Below are positions 1 to 13,699 of a stretch of 64,000 nucleotides of DNA, piece by piece. The translations under genes and the position numbers were made by a program. The DNA lies in the NCBI RefSeq assembly GCF_051020975.1, contig NW_027478166.1:12277501-12341500 (forward strand), given 5' to 3'. Within the stretch, counting starts at the first letter, position 1, and every line of letters begins with the position of its first letter. The stretch comes from Osmia lignaria lignaria (taxonomy: Eukaryota; Arthropoda; Insecta; Hymenoptera; Megachilidae). Below the pieces are notes generated by a model. That model was not told the DNA's origin. It did not search any database and saw nothing but the letters and a program-made list of their open reading frames with translations.

Positions 1-260
1 ATAGAGATACAGAAACACCGTGGCCCCTTTCTTTGAGATAACTCTGCACTATTGCGAGCTGCAAATGCCACTTCCAGCTTAGCTGTGCAGAAGAAGAACA
101 ACAAGAAGAAGAAATATCTCGAAATATGTCCGTCAGGCCCCTTCCCTTGGGATAAATCTGCAAATATCTCGGAAACGAAGCGAGCTATGGCAAAATGTTG
201 AGAGACGTTTTTTGTAGACAATTATGTTTCCTACAATTTATGTTCTATGATATTTTTTGA
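1..260 (+). repeat. Partial monomer at left window edge
   Basis: This is the last 260 bp of a monomer cut by the window edge; it begins at the ATAGAGATACAG landmark. It carries the private marks CCCTTGGGATAAATC, GTTGAGAGACG and TGTAGACAATTATG. All three recur at 2896..3155, which shows that this piece belongs to the duplicated block described at 1..1701. Confidence 0.95.
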
Positions 261-1701
261 TCAGAAGCGTAGTTTTCGAGATATATCGAGATATTTAAAA
301 GTTCCGAAGCCGCACCAACATAATAGAGATACAGAAACACCGTGGCCCCTTTCTTTGAGATAACTGTGTACTAGTGCGAGCCGCAAATGCCACTTCCAGC
401 ATAGCTGTGCAGAAGAAGAACAACAAGAAGAAGAAATATCTCGAAACATGTCCGTCAGGCCCCTTCCCTTGAGATAAATCTGCAAATATCTCGGAAACGA
501 AGCGAGCTATGGCAAAATGTTAAGAGACCGTTTTTGTAGAGAATTAAGTTTCCTACTTTTTATGTTCCATGATATTTTTTGATCAGATGCGTAGTTCTCG
601 AGATATATCAAGATATTTAAAAGTTCCGAAGCCGCACCAACATAATAGAGATCCAGAAACACCGTGGCCCCTTTCTTTGAGATAACTCTGCACTAGTGCG
701 AGCCGCAAATGCCACTTCCAGCTTAGCTGTGCAGAAGAAGAACAACAAGAAGAAGAAATATCTCGAAATATGTCCGTCAGGCCCCTTCCCTTGAGATAAA
801 TCTGCAAATATCTCGGAAACGAAGCGAGCTATGGCAAAACGTTAAGAGACCTTTTGTGTAGAGAATTAAGTTTCCTACTTTTTATGTTCTATGATATTTT
901 TTGATCAGATGCGTAGTTCTCGAGATATATCAAGATATTTAAAAGTTCCGAAGCCGCACCAACATAATAGAGGTACAGAAACACCGTGGCCCCTTTCTTT
1001 GAGATAACTCTGCACTATTGCGAGCTGCAAATGCCACTTCCAGCTTAGCTGTGCAGAGGAAGAACAACAAGAAGAAGAAATATCTCGAAATATGTCCGTC
1101 AGGCCAGTTCCTTTGAGCTGAATCTGCAAATATCTCGGAAACGAAGCGAGCTATGGCAAAATGTTAAGAGACGTTTTTTGTAGAGAATTATGTTTCCTAC
1201 AATTTATGTTCTATGATATTTTTTGATCAGAAGCGTAGTTTTCGAGATATCTCGTGATACTTAAAAGTTCCGAAGCCGCACCAACATAATAGAGATACAG
1301 AAACAGCGTGGCCCCTTTCTTTGAGATAACTCTGCACTATTGCGAGCTGCAAATGCCACTTCCAGCTTAGCTGTGCAGAGGAAGAACAACAAGAAGAAGA
1401 AATATCTCGAAATATGTCCGTCAGGCCAGTTCCTTTGAGCTGAATCTGCAAATATCTCGGAAACGAAGCGAGCTATGGCAAAATGTTAAGAGACGTTTTT
1501 TGTAGAGAATTATGTTTCCTACAATTTATGTTCTATGATATTTTTTGATCAGAAGCGTAGTTTTCGAGATATATCGAGATACTTAAAAGTTCCGAAGCCG
1601 CACCAACATAATAGAGATACAGAAACACCGTGGCCCCTTTCTTTGAGATAACTCTGCACTATTGCGAGCTGCAAATGCCACTTCCAGCTTAGCTGTGCAG
1701 A
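1..1701 (+). repeat. Segmental duplication D1, left copy
   Basis: I read 1..1701 and 2896..4596 as identical (offset 2895 = 9x322 minus the 3-bp deletion in the 1871 monomer). Shared private marks include CCAGCATAGCTG and CTCGAAACATG (monomer 261), GATCCAGAAAC and CAAAACGTTAAG (583), GAGGTACAG (905), and CTCGTGATACTTAAA with CAGCGTGG (1227). Copies part at 1702, where this one has GAAGAAG and the other GAGGAAG. The block may extend left of the window. Confidence 0.92.
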
Positions 1702-1870
1702 AGAAGAACAACAAGAAGAAGAAATATCTCGAAATATGTCCGTCAGGCCCCTTCCCTTGAGATAAATCTGCAAATATCTCGGACACGAAGCGAGCTATGG
1801 CAAAATGTTTAGAGACCTTTCTTGTAGAGAATTAAGTTTCCTACTTTTTACGTAGTATGATATTTTCTGA

Positions 1871-2189
1871 TCAGATGCGTAGTTCTCGAGATATATCAAG
1901 ATATTTAAAAGTTCCGAAGCCGCACCAACATAATAGAGATACAGAAACACCGTGGCCCCTTTCTTTGAGATAACTCTGCACTATTGCGAGCTGGAAATGC
2001 CACTTCCAGTTTAGCTGTGCAGAAGAAGAACAACAAGAAGAAATATCTCGAAATATGTCCGTCAGGCCCCTTCCCTTGAGATAAATCTGCAAATATCTCG
2101 GAAACGAAGCGAGCTATGGCAAAACGTTAAGAGACCTTTCTTGTAGAGAATTATATTTCCTACTTTTTATGTTCTATGATATTTTTTGA
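1871..2189 (+). repeat. 319-bp monomer (3-bp loss in purine tract)
   Basis: The tract reads GAAGAAGAACAACAAGAAG followed directly by AAATATC, one AGA triplet short. Only one other monomer (29236) shows the same loss; its context differs, so the two losses look independent. Confidence 0.9.
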
Positions 2190-2895
2190 ACAGATGCGTA
2201 GTTCTCGAGATATATCAAGATATTTAAAAGTTCCGAAGCCGCACCAACATAATAGAGATACAGAAACACCGTGGCCCCTTTCTTTGAGATAACTCTGCAC
2301 TATTGCGAGCTGCAAATGCCACTTCCAGCTTAGCTGTGCAGAAGAAGAACAACAAGAAGAAGAAATATCTCGAAATATGTCCATCAGGACCCTTCCCTTG
2401 AGATAAATCTGCAAATATCTCGGAAACGAAGCGAGCTATGGCAAAATGTTAAGAGACCTTTTTTGTAGAGAATAATGTTTCCTACAATTTACGTTCAATG
2501 ATATTTTTTGATCAGAAGCGTAGTTTTCGAGATATATCGAGATATTTAAAAGTTCCGAAGCCGCACCAACATAATAGAGATACAGAAACACCGTGGCCCC
2601 TTTCTTTGAGATAACTGTGTACTAGTGCGAGCCGCAAATGCCACTTCCAGCTTAGCTGTGCAGAAGAAGAACAACAAGAAGAAGAAATATCTCGAAATAT
2701 GTCCGTCAGGCCCCTTCCCTTGAGATAAATCTGCAAATATCTCGGAAACGAAGCGAGCTATGGCAAAATGTTAAGAGACCGTTTTTGTAGAGAATTAAGT
2801 TTCCTACTTTTTATGTTCTATGATATTTTTTGATCAGATGCGTAGTTCTCGAGATATATCAAGACATTTAAAAGTTCCGAAGCCGCACCAACATA

Positions 2896-4596
2896 ATAGA
2901 GATACAGAAACACCGTGGCCCCTTTCTTTGAGATAACTCTGCACTATTGCGAGCTGCAAATGCCACTTCCAGCTTAGCTGTGCAGAAGAAGAACAACAAG
3001 AAGAAGAAATATCTCGAAATATGTCCGTCAGGCCCCTTCCCTTGGGATAAATCTGCAAATATCTCGGAAACGAAGCGAGCTATGGCAAAATGTTGAGAGA
3101 CGTTTTTTGTAGACAATTATGTTTCCTACAATTTATGTTCTATGATATTTTTTGATCAGAAGCGTAGTTTTCGAGATATATCGAGATATTTAAAAGTTCC
3201 GAAGCCGCACCAACATAATAGAGATACAGAAACACCGTGGCCCCTTTCTTTGAGATAACTGTGTACTAGTGCGAGCCGCAAATGCCACTTCCAGCATAGC
3301 TGTGCAGAAGAAGAACAACAAGAAGAAGAAATATCTCGAAACATGTCCGTCAGGCCCCTTCCCTTGAGATAAATCTGCAAATATCTCGGAAACGAAGCGA
3401 GCTATGGCAAAATGTTAAGAGACCGTTTTTGTAGAGAATTAAGTTTCCTACTTTTTATGTTCCATGATATTTTTTGATCAGATGCGTAGTTCTCGAGATA
3501 TATCAAGATATTTAAAAGTTCCGAAGCCGCACCAACATAATAGAGATCCAGAAACACCGTGGCCCCTTTCTTTGAGATAACTCTGCACTAGTGCGAGCCG
3601 CAAATGCCACTTCCAGCTTAGCTGTGCAGAAGAAGAACAACAAGAAGAAGAAATATCTCGAAATATGTCCGTCAGGCCCCTTCCCTTGAGATAAATCTGC
3701 AAATATCTCGGAAACGAAGCGAGCTATGGCAAAACGTTAAGAGACCTTTTGTGTAGAGAATTAAGTTTCCTACTTTTTATGTTCTATGATATTTTTTGAT
3801 CAGATGCGTAGTTCTCGAGATATATCAAGATATTTAAAAGTTCCGAAGCCGCACCAACATAATAGAGGTACAGAAACACCGTGGCCCCTTTCTTTGAGAT
3901 AACTCTGCACTATTGCGAGCTGCAAATGCCACTTCCAGCTTAGCTGTGCAGAGGAAGAACAACAAGAAGAAGAAATATCTCGAAATATGTCCGTCAGGCC
4001 AGTTCCTTTGAGCTGAATCTGCAAATATCTCGGAAACGAAGCGAGCTATGGCAAAATGTTAAGAGACGTTTTTTGTAGAGAATTATGTTTCCTACAATTT
4101 ATGTTCTATGATATTTTTTGATCAGAAGCGTAGTTTTCGAGATATCTCGTGATACTTAAAAGTTCCGAAGCCGCACCAACATAATAGAGATACAGAAACA
4201 GCGTGGCCCCTTTCTTTGAGATAACTCTGCACTATTGCGAGCTGCAAATGCCACTTCCAGCTTAGCTGTGCAGAGGAAGAACAACAAGAAGAAGAAATAT
4301 CTCGAAATATGTCCGTCAGGCCAGTTCCTTTGAGCTGAATCTGCAAATATCTCGGAAACGAAGCGAGCTATGGCAAAATGTTAAGAGACGTTTTTTGTAG
4401 AGAATTATGTTTCCTACAATTTATGTTCTATGATATTTTTTGATCAGAAGCGTAGTTTTCGAGATATATCGAGATACTTAAAAGTTCCGAAGCCGCACCA
4501 ACATAATAGAGATACAGAAACACCGTGGCCCCTTTCTTTGAGATAACTCTGCACTATTGCGAGCTGCAAATGCCACTTCCAGCTTAGCTGTGCAGA
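2896..4596 (+). repeat. Segmental duplication D1, right copy
   Basis: Second copy of the 1..1701 block, nine monomers downstream. No difference was seen by eye over 1.7 kb, so the event is recent, or the copies have been converted, or the assembly has repeated a segment. It runs into a Q-type monomer at 4444, whereas the left copy runs into a non-Q monomer at 1549. Confidence 0.92.
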
Positions 4597-6697
4597 GGAA
4601 GAACAACAAGAAGAAGAAATATCTCGAAATATGTCCGTCAGGCCAGTTCCTTTGAGCTGAATCTGCAAATATCTCGGAAACGAAGCGAGCTATGGCAAAA
4701 TGTTAAGAGACGTTTTTTGTAGAGAATTATGTTTCCTACAATTTATGTTCTATGATATTTTTTGATCAGAAGCGTAGTTTTCGAGATATATCGAGATATT
4801 TAAAAGTTCCGAAGCCGCACCAACATAATAGAGATACAGAAACACCGTGGCCCCTTTCTTTGAGATAACTCTGCACTATTGCGAGCTGTAAATGCCACTT
4901 TCAGCTTAGCTGTGCAGAAGAAGAACAACAAGAAGAAGAAATATCTCGAAATATGTCCGTCAGGCCCCTTCCCTTGAGATATATCTGCAAATATCTCGGA
5001 AACGAAGCGAGCTATGGCAAAATGTTTAGAGACCTCTCTTGTCGAGAATTATGTTTCCTACAATTTATGTTCTATGATATTTTTTGATCAGAAGCGTAGT
5101 TTTCGAGATATATCGAGATATTTAAAAGTTCCGAAGCCGCACCAACATAATAGAGATACAGAAACACCGTGGCCCCTTTCTTTGAGATAACTCTGCACTA
5201 GTGCGAGCCGCAAATGCCACTTCCAGCTTAGCTGTGCAGAAGAAGAACAACAAGAAGAAGAAATATCTCGAAATATGTCCGTCAGGCCCCTTCCCTTGAG
5301 ATAAATCTGCAAATATCTCGGAAACGAAGCGAGCTATGGCAAAATGTTAAGAGACCTTTTTTGTAGAGAATTAAGTTTCCTACTTTTTATGTTCTATGAT
5401 ATTTTTTGATCAGATGCGTAGTTCTCGAGATATATCAAGATATTTAAAAGTTCCGAAGCCGCACCAACATAATAGAGGTACAGAAACACCGTGGCCCCTT
5501 TCTTTGAGATAACTCTGCACTATTGCGGGCTGCAAATGCCACTTCCAGCTTAGCTGTGCAGAGGAAGAACAACAAGAAGAAGAAATATCTCGAAATATGT
5601 CCGTCAGGCCAGTTCCTTTGAGTTGAATCTGCAAATATCTCGGAAACGAAGCGAGCTATGGCAAAATGTTAAGAGACGTTTTTTGTAGAGAATTATGTTT
5701 CCTACAATTTATGTTCTATGATATTTTTTGATCAGAAGCGTAGTTTTCGAGATATATCGAGATACTTAAAAGTTCCGAAGCCGCACCAACATAATAGAGA
5801 TACAGAAACACCGTGGCCCCTTTCTTTGAGATAACTCTGCACTATTGCGAGCTGCAAATGCCACTTCCAGCTTAGCTGTGCAGAGGAAGAACAACAAGAA
5901 GAAGAAATATCTCGAAATATGTCCGTCAGGCCAGTTCCTTTGAGCTGAATCTGCAAATATCTCGGAAACGAAGCGAGCTATGGCAAAATGTTAAGAGACG
6001 TTTTTTGTAGAGAATTATGTTTCCTACAATTTATGTTCTATGATATTTTTTGATCAGAAGCGTAGTTTTCGAGATATCTCGTGATACTTAAAAGTTCCGA
6101 AGCCGCACCAACATAATAGAGATACAGAAACAGCGTGGCCCCTTTCTTTGAGATAACTCTGCACTATTGCGAGCTGCAAATGCCACTTCCAGCTTAGCTG
6201 TGCAGAGGAAGAACAACAAGAAGAAGAAATATCTCGAAATATGTCCGTCAGGCCAGTTCCTTTGAGCTGAATCTGCAAATATCTCGGAAACGAAGCGAGC
6301 TATGGCAAAATGTTAAGAGACGTTTTTTGTAGAGAATTATGTTTCCTACAATTTATGTTCTATGATATTTTTTGATCAGAAGCGTAGTTTTCGAGATATA
6401 TCGAGATACTTAAAAGTTCCGAAGCCGCACCAACATAATAGAGATACAGAAACACCGTGGCCCCTTTCTTTGAGATAACTCTGCACTATTGCGAGCTGCA
6501 AATGCCACTTCCAGCTTAGCTGTGCAGAGGAAGAACAACAAGAAGAAGAAATATCTCGAAATATGTCCGTCAGGCCAGTTCCTTTGAGCTGAATCTGCAA
6601 ATATCTCGGAAACGAAGCGAGCTATGGCAAAATGTTAAGAGACGTTTTTTGTAGAGAATTATGTTTCCTACAATTTATGTTCTATGATATTTTTTGA
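3800..6697 (+). repeat. Cluster of Q-type monomers
   Basis: Most monomers here share GGCCAGTTCCTTTGAGCTG in place of GGCCCCTTCCCTTGAGAT, together with GAGGAAG and a tail CGTTTTTTGTAGAGAATTATG. The same type occurs at 905 and 1227 and, with GGCCCGTTCC, singly at 13782 and 22153. It is absent from the right half of the window. The 4766, 5088 and 6698 monomers are not Q-type. Confidence 0.88.
3868..4960 (+). repeat. Segmental duplication D2, left copy
   Basis: About 1.1 kb matching 5800..6892 at an offset of 1932 bp (six monomers). It includes the CTCGTGATACTTAAA / CAGCGTGG monomer (4122) and the monomer at 4766 with CTGTAAATGCCACTTTCAG. The copies separate at 4960 (GTCAGGCCCC here, GTTAGGGCCC there). 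Confidence 0.85.
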
Positions 6698-6892
6698 TCA
6701 GAAGCGTAGTTTTCGAGATATATCGAGATATTTAAAAGTTCCGAAGCCGCACCAACATAATAGAGATACAGAAACACCGTGGCCCCTTTCTTTGAGATAA
6801 CTCTGCACTATTGCGAGCTGTAAATGCCACTTTCAGCTTAGCTGTGCAGAAGAAGAACAACAAGAAGAAGAAATATCTCGAAATATGTCCGT
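5800..6892 (+). repeat. Segmental duplication D2, right copy
   Basis: Right copy of the 3868..4960 block, carrying the same private monomers at 6054 and 6698. Part of D2 is also inside D1, so the CTCGTGATAC monomer occurs three times (1227, 4122, 6054). Confidence 0.85.
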
Positions 6893-7019
6893 TAGGGCCC
6901 TTCCCTTCAGATAAATCTGCAAATATCTCGGAAACGAAGCGAGCTATGGCAAAATGTTAAGAGACCTTTTTTGTAGAGAATTAAGTTTCCTACTTTTTAT
7001 GTTCTATGATATTTTTTAA

Positions 7020-7663
7020 TCAGAAGCGTAGTTCTCGAGATATATCAAGATATTTAAAAGTTCCGAAGCCGCACCAACATAATAGAGATACAGAAACACC
7101 GTGGCCCCTTTCTTTGAGATAACTCTGCACTATTGCGAGCTGCAAATGCCACTTCCAGCTTAGCTGTGCAGAAGAAGAACAACAAGAAGAAGAAATATCT
7201 CGAAATATGTCCGTCAGGCCCCTTCCCTTGAGATAAATCTGCAAATATCTCGGAAACAAAGCGAGCTATGGCAAAATGTTAAGAGACCTTTTTTGTAGAG
7301 AATTAAGTTTCCTACTTTTTATGTTCTATGATATTTTTTAATCAGAAGCGTAGTTCTCGAGATATATCAAGATATTTAAAAGTTCCGAAGCCGCACCAAC
7401 ATAATAGAGATACAGAAACACCGTGGCCCCTTTCTTTGAGATAACTCTGCACTATTGCGAGCTGCAAATGCCACTTCCAGCTTAGCTGTGCCGAAGAAGA
7501 ACAACAAGAAGAAGAAATATCTCGAAATATGTCCGTCAGGCCCCTTCCCTTGAGATAAATCTGCAAATATCTCGGAAACAAAGCGAGCTATGGCAAAATG
7601 TTAAGAGACCTTTTTTGTAGAGAATTAAGTTTCCTACTTTTTATGATCTATGATATTTTTTGA
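7020..7663 (+). repeat. Near-identical adjacent monomer pair
   Basis: Monomers 7020 and 7342 share TTTTTTAATCAGAAGCG and GGAAACAAAGC. The differences I see are GTGCAG against GTGCCG and the final TATGTTCTATG against TATGATCTATG. The monomer at 8308 is a third close relative of the 7342 form. This is a simple local one-monomer duplication. Confidence 0.85.
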
Positions 7664-10600
7664 TCAGATGCGTAGTTCTCGAGATATATCAAGATACTTA
7701 AAAGTTCCGAAGCCGCACCAACATAATAGAGATACAGAAACTACGTGGCCCCTTTCTTTGAGATAACTCTGCACTATTGCGAGCTGCAAATGCCACTTCC
7801 AGCTTAGCTGTGCAGAGGAAGAACAACAAGAAGAAGAAATATCTCGAAATATGTCCGTCAGGCCCCTTCCCTTGAGATAAATCTGCAAATATCTCGGAAA
7901 CGAAGCGAGCTATGGCAAAATATTAAGAGACCTTTTTTGTAGAGAATTAAGTTTCCTACTTTTTATGTTCTATGATATTTTTTGATCAGATGCGTAGTTC
8001 TCGAGATAGATCAAGATATTTAAAAGTTCCGAAGCCGCACCAACATAATACAGATACAGAAACACCGTGGCCCCTTTCTTTGAGATAACTCTGCATTATT
8101 GCGAGCTGGAAATGCCACTTCCAGTTTAGCTGTGCAGAAGAAGAACAACAAGAAGAAGAAATATCTCGAAATATGTCCGTCAGGCCCCTTCCCTTGAGAT
8201 AAATCTGCAAATATCTCGGAAACGAAGCGAGCTATGGCAAAATATTAAGAGACCTTTTTTGTAGAGAATTAAGTTTCCTACTTTTTATGTTCTATGATAT
8301 TTTTTAATCAGAAGCGTAGTTCTCGAGATATATCAAGATATTTAAAAGTTCCGAAGCCGCACCAACATAATAGAGATACAGAAACACCGTGGCCCCTTTT
8401 TTTGAGATAACTCTGCACTATTGCGAGCTGCAAATGCCACTTCCAGCTTAGCTGTGCCGAAGAAGAACAACAAGAAGAAGAAATATCTCGAAATATGTCC
8501 GTCAGGCCCCTTCCCTTGAGATAAATCTGCAAATATCTCGGAAACAAAGCGAGCTATGGCAAAATGTTAAGAGACCTTTTTTGTAGAGAATTAAGTTTCC
8601 TACTTTTTATGATCTATGATATTTTTTGCTCAGATGCGTAGTTCTCGAGATATATCAAGATATTTAAAAGTTCCGAAGCCGCACCAACATAATAGAGATA
8701 CAGAAACACCGTGGCCCCTTTCTTTGAGATAACTCTGCACTATTGGGAGCTGCAAATGCCACTTCCAGCTTAGCTGTGCAGAGGAAGAACAACAAGAAGA
8801 AGAAATATTTCGAAATATGTCCGTCAGGCCCCTTCCCTTGAGATAAATCTGCAAATATCTCGGAAACACAGCGAGCTATGGCAAAATGTTAAGAGACCTT
8901 TTTTGTAGAGAATTAAGTTTCCTACTTTTTATGATCTATGATATTTTTTGATCAGATGCGTAGTTCTCGAGATATATCAAGATATTTAAAAGTTCCGAAG
9001 CCGCACCAACATAATAGAGATACAGAAACACCGTGGCCCCTTTCTTTGAGATAACTCTGCACTATTGCGAGCTGCAAATGCCACTTCCAGCGTAGCTGTG
9101 CAGAGGAAGAACAACAAGAAGAAGAAATATCTCGAAATATGTCCGTCAGGCCCCTTCCCTTGAGATAAATCTGCAAATATCTCGGAAACGAAGCGAGCTA
9201 TGGCAAAATATTAAGAGACCTTTTTTGTAGAGAATTAAGTTTCCTACTTTTTATGTTCTATGATATTTTTTAATCAGAAGCGTAGTTCTCGAGATATATC
9301 AAGATATTTAAAAGTTCCGAAGCCGCACCAACATAATAGAGATACAGAAACACCGTGGCCCCTTTCTTTGAGATAACTCTGCATTATTGCGAGCTGGAAA
9401 TGCCACTTCCAGTTTAGCTGTGCAGAAGAAGAACAACAAGAAGAAGAAATATCTCGAAATATGTCCGTTAGGCCCCTTCCCTTCAGATAAATCTGCAAAT
9501 ATCTCGGAAACGAAGCGAGCTATGGCAAAATGTTAAGAGACCTTTTTTGTAGAGAATTAAGTTTCCTACAATTTATGTTCTACGATATTTTTTGATCAGA
9601 AGCGTAGTTTTCGAGATATATCGAGATATTTAAAAGTTCCGAAGCCGCACCAACATAATAGAGATACAGAAACACCGTGGCCCCTTTCTTTGAGATAACT
9701 CTGCACTATTGCGAGCTGCAAATGCCACTTCCAGCTTAGCTGTGCAGAGGAAGAACAACAAGAAGTAGAAATATCTCGAAATATGTCCGTCAGGCCCCTT
9801 CCCTTGAGATAAATCTGCAAATATCTCGGAAACGAAGCGAGCTATGGCAAAATATTAAGAGACCTTTTTTGTAGAGAATTAAGTTTCCTACTTTTTATGT
9901 TCTATGATATTTTTTGATCAGATGCATAGTTCTCGAGATATATCAAGATATTTAAAAGTTCCGAAGCCGCACCAACATAATAGAGATAGAGAAACACCGT
10001 GGCCCCTTTCTTTGAGATAACTCTGCACTATTGCGAGCTGCAATTGCCACTTCCAGCTTAGCTGTGCAGAAGAAGAACAACAAGAAGAAGAAATATCTCG
10101 AAATATGTCCGTTAGGCCCCTTCCCTTGAGATAAATCTGCAAATATCTCGGAAACGAAGCGAGCTATGGCAAAATGTTGAGAGACCTTATTTGTAGAGAA
10201 TTAAGTTTCCTACTGTTTATGTTCTATGATATTTTTTGATCAGATGCGTAGTTCTCGAGATATATCAAGATATTTAAAAGTTCCGAAGCCGCACCAACAT
10301 AATAGAGATACAGAAACACCGTGGCCCCTTTCTTTGAGATAACTCTGCATTATTGCGAGCTGGAAATGCCACTTCCAGTTTAGCTGTGCAGAAGAAGAAC
10401 AACAAGAACAAGAAATATCTCGAAATATGTCCGTTAGGCCCCTTCCCTTGAGATAAATCTGCAAATATCTCGGAAACGAAGCGAGCTATGGCAAAATGTT
10501 GAGAGACCTTATTTGTAGAGAATTAAGTTTCCTACTTTTTATGTTCTATGATATTTTTTGATCAGATGCGTAGTTCTCGAGATATATCAAGATATTTAAA

Positions 10601-13600
10601 AGTTCCGAAGCCGCACCAACATAATAGAGATACAGAAACACCGTGGCCCCTTTCTTTGAGATAACTCTGCATTATTGCGAGCTGGAAATGCCACTTCCAG
10701 TTTAGCTGTGCAGAAGAAGAACAACAAGAAGAAGAAATATCTCGAAATATGTCCGTTAGGCCCCTTCCCTTGAGATAAATCTGCAAATATCTCGGAAACG
10801 AAGCGAGCTATGGCAAAATGTTAAGAGACCTTTTTTGTAGAGAATTAAGTTTCATACTTTTTATGATCTATGATATTTTTTGATCAGATGCGTAGTTCTC
10901 GAGATATATCAAGATATTTAAAAGTTCCGAAGCCGCACCAACATAATAGAGATACAGAAACACCGTGGCCCCTTTCTTTGAGATAACTCTGCACTATTGC
11001 GAGCTGCAAATGCCACTTCCAGCTTAGCTGTGCAGAGGAAGAACAACAAGAAGAAGAAATATCTCGAAATATGTCCGTCAGGCCCCTTCCCTTGAGATAA
11101 ATCTGCAAATATCTCGGAAACGAAGCGAGCTATGGCAAAATATTAAGAGACCTTTTTTGTAGAGAATTAAGTTTCCTACTTTTTATGTTCTATGATATTT
11201 TTTGATCAGATGCGTAGTTCTCGAGATATATCAAGATATTTAAAAGTTCCGAAGCCGCACCAACATAATAGAGATACAGAAACACCGTGGCCCCTTTCTT
11301 TGAGATAACTCTGCACTATTGGGAGCGGCAAATGCCACTTCCAGCTTAGCTGTGCAGAGGAAGAACAACAAGAAGAAGAAATATCTCGAAATATGTCCGT
11401 CAGGCCCCTTCCCTTGAGATAAATCTGCAAATATCTCGGAAACGAAGCGAGCTATGGCAAAATATTAAGAGACCTTTTTTGTAGAGAATTAAGTTTCCTA
11501 CTTTTTATGTTCTATGATATTTTTTGATCAGATGCGTAGTTCTCGAGATATATCAAGATATTTAAAAGTTCCGAAGCCGCACCAACATAATAGAGATACA
11601 GAAACACCGTGGCCCCTTTCTTTGAGATAACTCTGCACTATTGCGAGCTGCAAATGCCACTTCCAGCTTAGCTGTGCAGAAGAAGAACAACAAGAAGAAG
11701 AAATATCTCGAAATATGTCCGTTAGGCCCCTTCCCTTGAGATAAATCTGCAAATATCTCGGAAACGAAGCGAGCTGTGGCAAAATGTTGAGAGACCTTAT
11801 TTGTAGAGAATTAAGTTTCCTACTTTTTATGTTCTATGATATTTTTTGATCAGATGCGTAGTTCTCGAGATATATCAAGATATTTAAAAGTTCCGAAGCC
11901 GCACCAACATAATAGAGATACAGAAACACCGTGGCCCCTTTCTTTGAGATAACTCTGCATTATTGCGAGCTGGAAATGCCACTTCCAGTTTAGCTGTGCA
12001 GAAGAAGAACAACAAGAAGAAGAAACATCTCGACATATGTCCGTTAGGCCCCTTCCCTTCAGATAAATCTGCAAATATCTCGGAAACGAAGCGAGCTATG
12101 GCAAAATGTTAAGAGACCTTTTTTGTAGAGAATTAAGTTTCCTACTTTTTATGTTCTATGATATTTTTTAATCAGAAGCGTAGTTCTCGAGATATATCAA
12201 GATATTTAAAAGTTCCGAAGCCGCACCAACATAATAGAGATACAGAAACACCGTGGCCCCTTTCTTTGAGATAACTCTGCACTATTGCGAGCTGCAAATG
12301 CCACTTCCAGCTTAGCTGTGCAGAAGAAGAACAACAAGAAGAAGAAATATCTCGAAATATGTCCGTCAGGCCCCTTCCCTTGAGATAAATCTGCAAATAT
12401 CTCGGAAACAAAGCGAGCTATGGCAAAATATTAAGAGACCTTTTTTGTAGAGAATTAAGTTTCCTACTTTTTATGTTGTATGATATTTTTTGATCAGATG
12501 CGTAGTTCTCGAGATATATCAAGATATTTAAAAGTTCCGAAGCCGCACCAACATAATAGAGATACAGAAACACCGTGGCCCCTTTCTTTGAGATAACTCT
12601 GCATTATTGCGAGCTGGAAATGCCACTTCCAGTTTAGCTGTGCAGAAGAAGAGCAACAAGAAGAAGAAATATCTCGAAATATGTCCGTCAGGCCCCATCC
12701 CTTGAGATAAATCTGCAAATATTTCGGAAACAAAGCGAGCTATGGCAAAATGTTAAGAGACCTTTTTTGTAGAGAATTATGTTTCCTACTTTTTATGTTC
12801 TATGATATTTTTTGATCAGACGCGTAGTTCTCGAGATATATCAAGATATTTAAAAGTTCCGAAGCCGCACCAACATAATAGAGATACAGAAACACCGTGG
12901 CCCCTTTCTTTGAGATAACTCTGCACTATTGCGAGCTGCAAATGCCACTTCCAGCTTAGCTGTGCAGAGGAAGAACAACAAGAAGAAGAAATATCTCGAA
13001 ATATGTCCGTCAGGCCCCTTCCCTTGAGATAAATCTGCAAATATTTCGGAAACAAAGCGAGCTATGGCAAAATGTTAAGAGACCTTTTTTGTAGAGAATT
13101 ATGTTTCCTACTTTTTATGTTCTATGATATTTTTTGATCAGACGCGTAGTTCTCGAGATATATCAAGATATTTAAAAGTTCCGAAGCCGCACCAACATAA
13201 TAGAGATACAGAAACACCGTGGCCCCTTTCTTTGAGACAACTCTGCACTATTGCGAGCTGCAAATGCCACTTCCAGCTTAGCTGTGCAGAAGAAGAACAA
13301 CAAGAAGAAGAAATATCTCGAAATATGTCCGTCAGGCCCCTTCCCTTGAGATAAATCTGCAAATATCTCGGAAACAAAGCGAGCTATGGCAAAATGTTAA
13401 GAGACCTTTTTTGTAGAGAATTAAGTTTCCTACTTTTTATGATCTATGATATTTTTTGATCAGATGCGTAGTTCTCGAGATATATCAAGATATTTAAAAG
13501 TTCCGAAGCCGCACCAACATAATAGAGATACAGAAACACCGTGGCCCCTTTCTTTGAGATAACTCTGCACTATTGCGAGCTGCAAATGCCACTTCCAGCT

Positions 13601-13699
13601 TAGCTGTGCAGAGGAAGAACAACAAGAAGAAGAAATATCTCGAAATATGTCCGTCAGGCCCCTTCCCTTGAGATAAATCTGCAAATATTTCGGAAACAA
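7664..13699 (+). repeat. Mosaic region of related monomers, no clear HOR
   Basis: Nineteen monomers in which alternative marks (CTGGAAATGCC with CAGTTTAGC; GAGGAAG; GTTAGGCCCC; AATATTAAGAG; TATGATCTATG; TATGTTGTATG) recombine in many orders. Local relatives include 10240 and 10562 (adjacent near copies, the first with AAGAACAAGAAAT), and 8630 with 11206 (ATTGGGAGC). No fixed multimonomer period was found by eye. Confidence 0.75.
12412..12968 (+). repeat. Shared block, matches 19496..20052
   Basis: A 557-bp stretch repeated 7084 bp (22 monomers) to the right. Marks: TATGTTGTATG, GAAGAAGAGCAACAAG, GGCCCCATCCC, AAATATTTCGG (AAATAGTTCGG in the other copy). The match ends at 12969, where this copy has GAGGAAG. 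Confidence 0.8.

Noticed and set aside
261..485. Minus-strand 74-codon frame as a protein-coding gene family
   Set aside because: It starts at TTG only, has no ATG, is broken by nonsense or frameshift changes in many monomers, and its conservation equals that of the whole repeat. No promoter or splice context was seen.
1583..1786. Overlapping minus-strand frames of 62-82 codons in a second phase (also 2868, 29270, 57587, 59841, 62095, 63383)
   Set aside because: They overlap the commoner frame in another phase and open only where single changes remove stops, such as GAGATATATCTGC or shifted units. No independent support.
13124..13354. Plus-strand 76-codon ATG frame (also 20852..21082)
   Set aside because: It exists only because GAGATAACTC became GAGACAACTC in two related monomers (13138 and 20866), removing the TAA present in nearly all others.
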